Shown in pieces: positions 1 to 6,536 of a DNA stretch of 12,701 nt. How positions within the stretch are numbered: the first letter of the stretch is position 1; each line of letters starts with the position of its first letter. Under the pieces are notes generated by a model. The model was not told the DNA's origin. It was given only the letters and a program-made list of their open reading frames with translations, and did not search any database. Source of the stretch: Gammaproteobacteria bacterium (GTDB lineage: Bacteria; Pseudomonadota; Gammaproteobacteria; SG8-11); the NCBI GenBank assembly GCA_016200445.1, contig JACQEQ010000268.1, positions 1 to 12,701 of the forward strand, written 5' to 3'. Both the position numbers and the translations under genes were made by a program.

Positions 1-2216
1 GTTATTAAATCGCTATAAAAATACGGTGATCTGAACGAATTGTATTGCTGCATACGGAAAACGTAACCGTCTGCATCAAGCAGAAAAAGTTGGATAACGT
101 TTGTTCGATCATCGCTCTGGCCTATGTATGCATTTATTCCATTGCGCTCGATCACCGGAGAGTGCTCATACCCGGTGAAGAAGGGATCGTTCGGTGTATA
201 CGACCAAATCTGTTTGCCGGAGAGGTCAAATTTGTAAAGTTGAGGTGGATTGTATGGGCCGCGGCTGATCTCCAACAGGACGTTTGAGTCAGGGGTGACA
301 GTAGCGCCCAGTGCTGGCCCCCAAAAATCAGACGTCTTAAACGCGAAATATATTAGCGATGTACGGTCAGCGGAAACTTGAGCAAAAAATGGTCGTTGGT
401 CGTATGGGTAAAACTTACCCGTCGGAACGTGATTGCCAATCAATACGTAGTCTCCAGATTTATTTCGACCAATGTAGTTCAATGTTTCAAAATCCAAGAC
501 ATTCTCGTCGAATGTATAGGTCCATAGTGAATTTCCTTTTTGGTCTATTTTTAACAGGTGTGGTGCAAATCGCGGCTGAGTAGTAGTGCCGACTCCAACC
601 GGTACGTTGGTAACCCAGGCGCTTCCGATCAAAACACCGTCTGATTCGGGCAACATTTGTATTCCTCCCGCAGCCAGTCCCTCCGTGGTCGTCGACCATT
701 CCTGCGTCCCCGTATGGTCGGTCTTGATCAGCCGCAATGCGTTTTTTCCATTTAATGCAGTGCTCGCCGCCAGTAGAAATCCTCCGTCGGATGTCTGGAC
801 AATATTACTGCCGAGATCAATTTCAGCTGTGTCAAATGTCGTTTGCCACAGTATCTTTCCAAATGGATCAAGCCTAAGTAACAACACGGCGTGGTTTTGA
901 ACTCGGCTATTGTTCGTATTTCCAATAATCGCGAAACCACTGTCACTGGTTTGGATTATCTTTTGCGCTGATTCAGAACCGGAATCACCGTAGCTCCGGA
1001 CAAATACACTGACACCGAGCTGTGTCGGGAAACTCCACTCGCCCCAGAAATCGTGCGCGTTCAGTGAACGCGCACGAAAGTAATAGGCGCCGACATCGAG
1101 CGTCGCTGACAATGTTTTATTCGCCGTGATTTGCGACACCACGGTGGTGGTAAAAAATACGCTTTTTGAAATCTGAATCTCAAAACTCTTCGCATACTCG
1201 CTACTGGTCCACTCGAACACGATTTCCTGGCCACTGGGCAGCGCGTTCGTCACGTCAGGTTTGATAAGCACCGGCGCCTCGCTGTACACATACGGGCTGG
1301 CGTCGAATCCGTCGGGGATGCCGTCGTTGTCGTCGTCGGGGTCTTCGGCGTTGACGATGCCGTCGCCGTCGGTGTCGATGAACAGATCGATGTTGGCGAC
1401 CGGGAGTTTCTGCGCGCGCACATCGAAGCTGCGGTCTTCCAAGTGTTTGCGAATTTCATCAGGGCGTAGCAAGCGCGTTGCCTGCACCAGTTTCGCGATG
1501 ATGGTGGTGCTCGTGACGGTGCCGTTGGTGGCGATGTCGTCGGCGAGGTTGTTTAAAATATTGGTGAGCACCGCGTCCACTGAACTGTCGAGGCTCTTTT
1601 GTTGTTCGAGCATCGCGTATTGGTAGATGGCGGCTGAAAGCGCCAGAGCATAGGCATTACCGTTCGACAGACGCTCGTCGACGTTATAGATGTTCAGCGC
1701 GGTGAAATCGGTGACGCCGCTGACCGGCAGCACCTGCTTAAACGCATTCACGATTTCGCCTTCCGCTTGTGCGATGGCATCCGCGACTTTCAAGCCCCGG
1801 CCCATTAGCGCAAGCGTACGTTTGTAGGCCAGGTGCGTGAGGATGTTGATGAACGCGTGTTGATCCGGTTCGGAAGTCGCGTTGTAAATGGCTTTGAGTA
1901 ACAAGCGTCCCTGCGACAGCTTGCCGGTGATTTCGTTGAAGTGATAACCGTCGGCGGTCATCAGCACCGGACCGGATTGCGTAACGTCGAATTTGAAATT
2001 GCCCAGGTCGTCGCTGATCTCGGTGAGGATAGTACTGGTGGACGGCGTGCCGTTGGCCTGCAACTGATTCAGCAACACTTCGGAACCGATCACAAACGGT
2101 CCTTTTTGCGCGGCGCCAGAAATTTTGAATCCGGTGCCGATCACTCCGCCATCGCCCCCCGAGCAGGCGCTGAGTACCAGCGCTGCCGCACACCACACTG
2201 CTGTCCTAAGCTTCAT
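1..2216 (-). CDS. Large surface lipoprotein with calcium-binding linker, FN3-like and propeller-like repeats (3' end outside window)
   Basis: The frame is open from the ATG at 2216 to the window edge, giving about 738 residues with the C-terminus missing. Residues 1-18 are a lipoprotein signal ending in the lipobox LSAC, with Cys18 followed by Ser, which favours outer-membrane sorting. Residues about 30-115 hold a KGPF...GSEVLLNQL...GNFKFDV...GYHFNEITG pattern like a carboxypeptidase-regulatory type beta-sandwich. Residues about 120-270 look helical. Residues 281-305 are an Asp-rich DTDGDGIVNAEDPDDDNDG stretch of the thrombospondin-3/EF-hand calcium-binding type. An FN3-like segment follows (about 310-400). 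From about 405 to the edge come repeats of the form SxGG/SGF...LLRLDPFGKILW, typical of propeller-like proteins. The start lies inside the upstream DUF6502 gene (ATGA overlap) and has its own ribosome site. The role is probably at the cell surface, adhesive or substrate-binding; the precise function is unknown. The propeller half is visibly AT-richer than the N-terminal half. Confidence 0.85.
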   Translation of the reverse strand, partial: MKLRTAVWCAAALVLSACSGGDGGVIGTGFKISGAAQKGPFVIGSEVLLNQLQANGTPSTSTILTEISDDLGNFKFDVTQSGPVLMTADGYHFNEITGKLSQGRLLLKAIYNATSEPDQHAFINILTHLAYKRTLALMGRGLKVADAIAQAEGEIVNAFKQVLPVSGVTDFTALNIYNVDERLSNGNAYALALSAAIYQYAMLEQQKSLDSSVDAVLTNILNNLADDIATNGTVTSTTIIAKLVQATRLLRPDEIRKHLEDRSFDVRAQKLPVANIDLFIDTDGDGIVNAEDPDDDNDGIPDGFDASPYVYSEAPVLIKPDVTNALPSGQEIVFEWTSSEYAKSFEIQISKSVFFTTTVVSQITANKTLSATLDVGAYYFRARSLNAHDFWGEWSFPTQLGVSVFVRSYGDSGSESAQKIIQTSDSGFAIIGNTNNSRVQNHAVLLLRLDPFGKILWQTTFDTAEIDLGSNIVQTSDGGFLLAASTALNGKNALRLIKTDHTGTQEWSTTTEGLAAGGIQMLPESDGVLIGSAWVTNVPVGVGTTTQPRFAPHLLKIDQKGNSLWTYTFDENVLDFETLNYIGRNKSGDYVLIGNHVPTGKFYPYDQRPFFAQVSADRTSLIYFAFKTSDFWGPALGATVTPDSNVLLEISRGPYNPPQLYKFDLSGKQIWSYTPNDPFFTGYEHSPVIERNGINAYIGQSDDRTNVIQLFLLDADGYVFRMQQYNSFRSPYFYSDLI

Positions 2217-3037
2217 TGTTTTTTATCCTCTACGATGTTGTCTTCAAAATAATAAATTCCTAATCCGGTTTTAATTCGCGCTGAAAACAGCGGGCGCTTC
2301 GCGGTCGCGCGTGCTTTTTCCGCGAGCCATTGATTGAGCTCGAGCAGCAGCGCGTTGGCTTTTTCCGCACTGAGTACTTTGAATTCGTCGACTACTTCGC
2401 GCGACAAATCCGGGTAAATCACGGCGCGTTGAAAGCGTGCGTCGTCGTCCGAGGTGGATACGTTGTGTTCGATAGTGTTGAGAAAATCCGCCGCGCAGAT
2501 GCCCATGATTTTGAGTTTTTCCAACTCGCTGTTGCGCGGCACGTAGGCTTGCGTGCGTAAAAAAAGGAGCTCGTCCTTGAGCTCCACGGCCCCCACATGA
2601 ACTAACTCGTCGAGAATGGCCCCGGCGGTGATGTCGCCGCTGTAACGTTTAATCAGCGTCGCGAAACTTGCACCGTCGCCAATGCTGGGTAGTGGCAGCG
2701 GTTGACCCTGCGCGTCGCGAAATTCAGGGTCGACCGTCCATCCGGTGATTACCCGCGCGGCGCGGTTGAGCGGCCCCTTTTCCGCAAGCGGTGCCGTGTC
2801 GGCGATGTATTGCAGGCGCACAACCTCTTTGCGGCTCAAACCGGTGAGCACCGCGACACGCGACACCGTCTGTTTCCTCCCCTCGATCCGAAAATCCTTA
2901 AACGCCACATCGACATACGCCTTGCGCGCGAGCTCAGAAAACTCGGTGTGCGATATCCCGTGCTTCAATAACACCCGCACAACCGGATGTAGGATTTTCA
3001 GCGTTGCTGCGGCCAAAATTTGTTTGATGTCGTTCAC
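2213..3037 (-). CDS. DUF6502-type protein, probable HTH-containing regulator
   Basis: A 274-residue protein if it starts at the GTG at 3037. The frame stays open to a TTG at 3079, which would give 288 residues. The N-terminal part (LHPVVRVLLKHGISHTEFSELARKAYVDVAF, then GRKQTVSRVAVLTGLSRKEVVRL) matches what I recall of the DUF6502 family, and the last block reads as a helix-turn-helix (TVSRVAVLTGLSRKEV). No signal peptide or membrane segment is seen, so it should be cytoplasmic. The GTG start is preferred because a TTGACA/TAAAAA promoter lies between the two candidate starts and would begin transcription only about three bases before the GTG; neither start has a clear Shine-Dalgarno sequence. 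The stop overlaps the start of the lipoprotein gene (ATGA), so the two are one transcription unit. DNA binding and control of the lipoprotein are inference; the family has no established function that I know of. Confidence 0.8.
   Translation of the reverse strand: MNDIKQILAAATLKILHPVVRVLLKHGISHTEFSELARKAYVDVAFKDFRIEGRKQTVSRVAVLTGLSRKEVVRLQYIADTAPLAEKGPLNRAARVITGWTVDPEFRDAQGQPLPLPSIGDGASFATLIKRYSGDITAGAILDELVHVGAVELKDELLFLRTQAYVPRNSELEKLKIMGICAADFLNTIEHNVSTSDDDARFQRAVIYPDLSREVVDEFKVLSAEKANALLLELNQWLAEKARATAKRPLFSARIKTGLGIYYFEDNIVEDKKQ
2226..2230 (-). promoter_or_regulatory. Ribosome binding site of the lipoprotein gene
   Basis: On the minus strand GAGGA lies nine bases before the ATG at 2216, inside the last codons of the upstream gene. 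It supports the ATG at 2216 as the true start and indicates translation coupled to the DUF6502 gene. Confidence 0.6.
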
Positions 3038-3043
3038 TGTGAC

Positions 3044-3057
3044 GGGATTTTTATCCC
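3044..3057. repeat. Inverted repeat over the -10 box, possible operator
   Basis: GGGATTTTTATCCC has perfect five-base arms around four T residues and covers the predicted -10 hexamer. A protein bound here would block RNA polymerase. Autoregulation by the DUF6502 protein is a guess from position alone. Confidence 0.35.
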
Positions 3058-3076
3058 ATTCTGTTTTTTTTGTCAA
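3048..3076 (-). promoter_or_regulatory. Sigma70-like promoter of the DUF6502-lipoprotein operon
   Basis: A perfect -35 TTGACA (3076-3071) is separated by 17 bases from TAAAAA (3053-3048), four of six matches to TATAAT. Transcription would start around 3040-3042, nearly at the GTG at 3037, giving a leaderless or almost leaderless message. It is read from sequence only. Confidence 0.55.
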
Positions 3077-3172
3077 CAATTTACAGCGCTATCGGGGTAT
3101 AGCTGATTCGCAATAACGACCCATATTGGATGTGATTTCGTAGGATTTTCGGATGTAGGTAATTGTATATAT

Positions 3173-3187
3173 TGCAAATGTTTTGCA
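3173..3187. repeat. Inverted repeat TGCAAA-tgt-TTTGCA
   Basis: Six-base perfect arms surround a three-base centre in an AT-rich stretch, about 100 bases upstream of the DUF6502 promoter. The shape suits a small dimeric repressor site, but no partner can be named. Confidence 0.25.
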
Positions 3188-3248
3188 CTGGCCGCTCCTT
3201 GGTATTCATACTGAATAGGTACATGGACATTTTTATAGATCAAGATCA

Positions 3249-3300
3249 CCTCAGTTATGTCCTGCTGAGGTCCTATGCACTGCTGATCTGTGCGCAGATC
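3249..3300. repeat. Two adjacent perfect inverted repeats (stem-loops)
   Basis: The first is CCTCAG (3249-3254) with CTGAGG (3265-3270) and a ten-base loop. The second is GATCTG (3285-3290) with CAGATC (3295-3300) and a tetraloop TGCG. Neither is followed by a T-tract on either strand, so they are not standard terminators. They may be chance or part of a structured RNA. Confidence 0.25.
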
Positions 3301-3361
3301 GTCGCCCTTAACAGCGATGTAAAAACTGCGTGGGGGCTGCTTGTGGCTCTCGTCGTGTGGT

Positions 3362-3466
3362 CAGTTAGCGCGGACACGAGCCATGCCAGTCCGCGTGATC
3401 GTGAATCCCAAAGTGGGTTTGATCGGCGCCGCGCTGATGACGGCGCGGATTTCGGGGCGGCAGTAG
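3362..3466 (+). pseudogene. Probable remnant of a glucokinase C-terminus
   Basis: In one frame the translation reads QLARTRAMPVRVIVNP then KVGLIGAALMTAR, followed by a stop at 3464-3466. This resembles the last residues of Glk-type glucokinases, which end with a pattern like PV-x-V-x-x-NP-x-x-GLLGAA just before the terminus. Upstream of about 3360 the same frame turns into unrelated sequence, so only the final 30 or so codons seem to be left. The match was made by eye on a short stretch and could be chance. Confidence 0.35.
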
Positions 3467-3568
3467 ACGAAAATTAGCAATGTTAATCGCTGTGAGAAAC
3501 ATGACTGTACAGCGCAATTTTCCGCTGCAGTTGCTATTCAAGATGTTTGATAGAGGTTCACTGAAAAC

Positions 3569-3586
3569 ATTCACATCGGTGTGAAT
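3569..3586 (-). terminator. Hairpin just downstream of the TetR gene
   Basis: On the minus strand ATTCACA-CCGA-TGTGAAT forms a perfect seven-base stem with a tetraloop, 20 bases after the TetR stop codon, followed by GTTTTC. The T-run is short and the stem AT-rich, so termination would be weak. The TTCAC/GTGAA arms resemble the half-sites in the TetR-hydrolase gap, so it may be an additional operator instead. Confidence 0.35.
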
Positions 3587-3606
3587 TAATCGCGTCTGGT
3601 CGAGGG

Positions 3607-4254
3607 TCAATCTAACCGTAGCCCGTGTAACAGACGGCGAACGATGCCCAGGGTTACCTGATCGACATTTACGTTATCGTGGTTCATAAACGAGTGGCTG
3701 AGCATGATATTGGCCAAACCGTGCATCGTGGACCATGCGAGCAGCTCGGCATCTTTGCGAGCAGCGGGAGTCACCACTTTGGTGAACATGAGTTCATCGA
3801 GCACGCGCTTGAGTAATTCGTACGGGCTCTGATCCGTACTGCATACGTTGTGCACTGGTTGTTGCGAACTGGCCCCATAGCGCCCGAACATTGCTTGAAA
3901 CTGCTCCGGATTGTTCACTGCGAAGTTCACGTAAGCCAATCCTTGTGCCTCGAAGGCCGCGACTGCTTTGGCCGCAGCACTACGATGTCGTTTGCGGGCT
4001 GCCGACATGGCGTCCTGGGCTTCGAGCGCCAGACGCGCGAAACCTTGTTTGGCGACCGCCGCAAGCAAACCGGCTTTGTCGGCGAAGTGGCGATACGCTG
4101 CGCTGGGTGAAACGCCCACCAGCGTTGCCGCTTCGCGAATGCTGAATCCTTCCACACCATGGCGGGCAATCAACTTCAGTGCAGCGGAGGTCAAGGCCGC
4201 CGCAAGATCGCCGTGGTGGTAACTCGTGCGTCGTTTAGATTTAGCAATTCGCAT
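3607..4254 (-). CDS. TetR-family transcriptional repressor, WHG-type C-terminal domain
   Basis: A 215-residue DNA-binding regulator of usual TetR length. Residues about 14-62 form the N-terminal HTH domain (YHHGDLAAALTSAALKLIARHG, then FSIREAATLVGVSPSAAYRHFADKAGLL). The C-terminal ligand and dimer domain contains AWSTMHGLANIML, which fits the TetR_C WHG type. The frame is open upstream to 4353, but the ATG at 4254 puts the conserved basic stretch RIAKSKRRTSYHHGDL right at the N-terminus and leaves a normal divergent control region, so it is preferred. The gene is transcribed away from the exported hydrolase gene, the classic arrangement for a local TetR repressor. The dyad at 4291-4305 is its likely operator. 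The inducer is unknown. Confidence 0.9.
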   Translation of the reverse strand: MRIAKSKRRTSYHHGDLAAALTSAALKLIARHGVEGFSIREAATLVGVSPSAAYRHFADKAGLLAAVAKQGFARLALEAQDAMSAARKRHRSAAAKAVAAFEAQGLAYVNFAVNNPEQFQAMFGRYGASSQQPVHNVCSTDQSPYELLKRVLDELMFTKVVTPAARKDAELLAWSTMHGLANIMLSHSFMNHDNVNVDQVTLGIVRRLLHGLRLD

Positions 4255-4263
4255 GCAGATATG

Positions 4264-4292
4264 TTGACGTTGTTCACATCTGTTTGTAAAGT
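4264..4292 (+). promoter_or_regulatory. Candidate promoter of the MBL-fold hydrolase gene
   Basis: TTGACG (4264-4269), a 17-base spacer, then TAAAGT (4287-4292); five and four of six matches to the consensus boxes. The start point would fall near 4299, in the middle of the GTGAAC/GTTCAC dyad, and the leader before the ATG would be about 50 bases. Confidence 0.45.
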
Positions 4293-4305
4293 GAACGGTG
4301 TTCAC
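4272..4305. promoter_or_regulatory. Likely TetR operator: one dyad plus an extra half-site
   Basis: GTGAAC (4291-4296), ggt, GTTCAC (4300-4305) is a perfect six-base inverted repeat. A further GTTCAC lies at 4272-4277, which pairs with the same GTGAAC over a longer spacing. The dyad overlaps the -10 box and the predicted start of the hydrolase promoter, so binding there would repress. Assignment to the adjacent TetR protein is by position. Confidence 0.55.
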
Positions 4306-4351
4306 ACTGCATTGAACCGCCAGTTTTTTGGTTGGCTTGAGGAGAGCCTTC

Positions 4352-5158
4352 ATGTCATCTCGTTCATTCGCCGGGTTGTTGGGTATAACGTTGCTCGCGT
4401 TCGGTTCGGCTCACGGCCAGGACGATCTGCCGGTTGCGGTTCAAGCGACCGAGATCGTGCAGATCAAGCTGAGCTGGTCCAATGCGTTTCTCATCAAGGC
4501 ACAGCCGCCCGTGCTGGTCGATGCCGGCAGCCCGAGCGATCTACCCGAAATTGAGCGGGTGCTCGCCGCCCACGGCGTGAAGCTTGCGGACATCGCCTTA
4601 GTCATTCCCACGCATGGTCACTCCGATCACGCGGGCGCGGTGGCGCAGCTGCAGCGCGCAAGCTCGGCACGCGTTGCACTGGGCAAGGGCGACGTGCCGA
4701 TGGCAAAGGCGGGCCACAACGACGATCTCAAACCAACTAACTTCATAGCAAGGCTTTTGAAGCGTTTCGCCATTGACCCGAACTACGAGCCGTTCGTTCC
4801 GGACATCATCATCGACGGAAGTCTTGACCTGGCTCCATGGGGGATTCAAGGGAAAGTGCTGACGCTGCCGGGACACACGCCCGGCTCGGTAGTAGTCGTA
4901 CTCGATGATGGGAGGGCACTGGTGGGTGACATGATTCTCGGCGGCTACTTCGGCGGCGCCCTCTTTCCGCAACGCGCCGGGCAGCACTATTTTCATGCAG
5001 ACGTCGCCGCGAATCTTGAGAACATCAAGACCCTGTTAAAACTGCGCACGAAGATGTTTTACTTGGGCCACGGTGGCCCGGTCACACGCGAAGCAGTGCT
5101 TGAGGGCTTTGACTTGGTTGACCCGTTGGCTGAGGCATCGACGAATCTCGGTCATTGA
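4352..5158 (+). CDS. Exported metallo-beta-lactamase-fold hydrolase
   Basis: A 268-residue protein. Residues 1-22 look like a cleavable Sec signal (SSRSFAGLLGITLLAFGSAHG, cut before QDD), so it acts in the periplasm or outside. The metal site is complete: HGHSDH at 88-93, His175 in LPGHTPGS, Asp193 in VGDMI and His240 in YLGHGGP, giving the ligands for two zinc or iron ions. The pattern is closest to glyoxalase II or lactonase-like members rather than to a true antibiotic beta-lactamase, but the substrate cannot be read. The start at 4352 is supported by AGGAGA at 4340-4345 with six bases spacing; a TTG at 4328 would add residues in front of the signal peptide. It is divergent from, and probably repressed by, the TetR gene. 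It is followed after 67 bases by a convergent gene, with no clear terminator between. Confidence 0.9.
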   Translation: MSSRSFAGLLGITLLAFGSAHGQDDLPVAVQATEIVQIKLSWSNAFLIKAQPPVLVDAGSPSDLPEIERVLAAHGVKLADIALVIPTHGHSDHAGAVAQLQRASSARVALGKGDVPMAKAGHNDDLKPTNFIARLLKRFAIDPNYEPFVPDIIIDGSLDLAPWGIQGKVLTLPGHTPGSVVVVLDDGRALVGDMILGGYFGGALFPQRAGQHYFHADVAANLENIKTLLKLRTKMFYLGHGGPVTREAVLEGFDLVDPLAEASTNLGH

Positions 5159-5225
5159 AGCGGTAATGTATCGCGAACTTGTTTCAGTTGTGAGGGGTTC
5201 TAGTAGAGTCCAATTCATGCCTTGG

Positions 5226-6536
5226 TTAAGTTTTTATGAGAGAAGTTTCATTTAGTACGCCCAGCTTTTTCAAGCGTATTTTTACGACACTACGAGAAAC
5301 GCCATATTTCTTTTTCAAAGTATTTGTTACCCGATGATATGAGTCCAAATTGCAACGCTGATCATCCAAAAACAGGATACCGAAACCTTTGTCCTGCAAC
5401 CCGATATCTTCAGCAATCGAATAGAAGTCTGCCAAGAACGGCTCTCTGGGTAGTAGTAGGCACGATGCAAAGCGGTTCGCTTGCCACTCCATGCGCATAA
5501 TGTCCTTAATCCCCACATCCATCGGCTTTTCGAAATCGAAATCTTGAGCCTCACAATATTCTCCTGTCATGTACTCAGAATGATTTAGGAACCAATGTCC
5601 GAATTCATGGGCGAGAGTAAATTTGCGACGCTCGGGTTTTGAATCTGGATCGTCGTAGACAATTATCTCGGGTGGTTCGAATGAAATCTTCCCCAAAACT
5701 CCCGTCTGGAGAGAATTGTCAGAACTTGGCGCATCCAAAATTACTCGAAGCCCAGCTTCATGCTCTTGCCATTCAGAAATCTCATTCAGCGGGACGGCAC
5801 CATTGTTGTATGAAATGGCGCTTAAAACCTTGTTGCTCGCTGCTTCAATAGCTGATTCGTCTAGGTAGTGCACTAAACGCATATCTTCGTCGACAGCATT
5901 TATTATTTTTGTAAGCTGTTTCTTGATGGGTTGATCGATCCCTTCCATAACGAGATTTAGAAAGAATAGGCGGGAGGAATTCGTAAACTGACGATTCGAG
6001 TAGCAATAGCAATCAAAGTACTTGGCTGAATATGATTCTATCGTTACGCCTCGGTGTGCATTCATCGATTCGTTTAGCGCGTACTTTGCCGAAACCATCG
6101 ACGAGGGGGACCTGGAAAGTTCCCATTTAAAATTTTTCTTGTCGTAGTACCGCAGAAACCCAAGTCCTTTGGACCGGCAGTAATTGAATGCGCCTTCCTG
6201 CAATGAATTGGTTGACGCTATGAATCCTTTGACGTTGGCACCAGTGACTTGTTGAATTTTGGAATAGAATTCTTCGACGTCGCCAGAAGGAACGGGGTGC
6301 TTGTAATTCTTGCATTCAATCAGAATCAGGACCGAGTAATCTTCCTTTCCCGGAAGGTATACTTCGATAGAAACATCAAAGACGATATCTTTCTTTCTAT
6401 CGTGAGAGTAATAACCTTTTTTTGCATATATTTTGCAGTTTTCCTTTTTAAAGATGAAATTTCCCCTAGAAATTTCCGCATTGAGAAGTGAGTAGATTTG
6501 GCGCTCTAGTTTGTTGCCTTTCTCTACAGTGTTCAT
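5226..6536 (-). CDS. Fusion of PD-(D/E)xK (Mrr-like) nuclease and ImmA/IrrE zinc metallopeptidase
   Basis: A 436-residue protein without signal peptide or membrane segment. Residues 1-140 fit a restriction-endonuclease fold of the Mrr type: an N-terminal helix with Glu11, Asp54 in IVFDVSIEV, then Glu74-x-Lys76 in ILIECKNY, followed by a Gln-containing helix (YSKIQQV). Residues about 140-250 form a linker region I do not recognise. Residues about 255-370 are an ImmA/IrrE (PF06114-type) peptidase with HEFGH at 310-314 and the third zinc ligand Glu350 in EWQANRFASCLLLP. The C-terminus (about 404-427, YGVSRSVVKIRLKKLGV) is a short HTH-like segment common at the end of this family. ImmA/IrrE enzymes such as ImmA and PprI cut HTH repressors; no such repressor gene is adjacent. 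The gene is clearly AT-richer than its neighbours and sits 92 bases after trmJ, suggesting acquisition by transfer. A role in phage defence or DNA-damage response is inference. Confidence 0.85.
   Translation of the reverse strand: MNTVEKGNKLERQIYSLLNAEISRGNFIFKKENCKIYAKKGYYSHDRKKDIVFDVSIEVYLPGKEDYSVLILIECKNYKHPVPSGDVEEFYSKIQQVTGANVKGFIASTNSLQEGAFNYCRSKGLGFLRYYDKKNFKWELSRSPSSMVSAKYALNESMNAHRGVTIESYSAKYFDCYCYSNRQFTNSSRLFFLNLVMEGIDQPIKKQLTKIINAVDEDMRLVHYLDESAIEAASNKVLSAISYNNGAVPLNEISEWQEHEAGLRVILDAPSSDNSLQTGVLGKISFEPPEIIVYDDPDSKPERRKFTLAHEFGHWFLNHSEYMTGEYCEAQDFDFEKPMDVGIKDIMRMEWQANRFASCLLLPREPFLADFYSIAEDIGLQDKGFGILFLDDQRCNLDSYHRVTNTLKKKYGVSRSVVKIRLKKLGVLNETSLIKT

Larger units (their letters stand above)
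3080..3606. other. Intergenic region without an intact gene
   Basis: About 530 bases lie between the stop of the TetR gene and the start of the DUF6502 gene. Open frames at 3163-3477 (plus) and 3365-3610 (minus) show no recognisable domain and no good ribosome site. The region holds a candidate glucokinase-tail remnant (3362-3466), a hairpin just after the TetR gene (3569-3586), and three other perfect short inverted repeats (3173-3187, 3249-3270, 3285-3300). The left half is AT-rich. It looks like a decayed locus plus regulatory sequence. Confidence 0.6.

Noticed and set aside
1738..2196. A 152-codon open frame opposite in phase to the lipoprotein, and similar frames on both strands of the GC-rich genes
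   Set aside because: They are compositional shadows. The real lipoprotein frame is continuous and has a signal peptide, a ribosome site and domain structure.
3163..3477. A 104-codon open frame on the plus strand in the intergenic region
   Set aside because: It has no recognisable domain and no ribosome site, and a different frame in its second half carries the glucokinase-like tail, so the frame is probably accidental.
3365..3610. An 81-codon open frame on the minus strand after the TetR gene
   Set aside because: It overlaps the hairpin and the remnant, has no family pattern and no plausible ribosome site.
4352..5158. Calling the exported hydrolase an antibiotic beta-lactamase
   Set aside because: The metal site is shared by many hydrolases, and no feature specific to B1, B2 or B3 beta-lactamases was recognised.
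5159..5225. A terminator between the convergent hydrolase and nuclease-peptidase genes
   Set aside because: Only four-base GAAC/GTTC arms with a long loop were found and no T-tract follows; this is not enough to call one.
5226..6536. Calling the nuclease-peptidase gene a complete restriction-modification or toxin-antitoxin system
   Set aside because: There is no methylase, specificity subunit, antitoxin or repressor gene beside it, so only the domain content is claimed.
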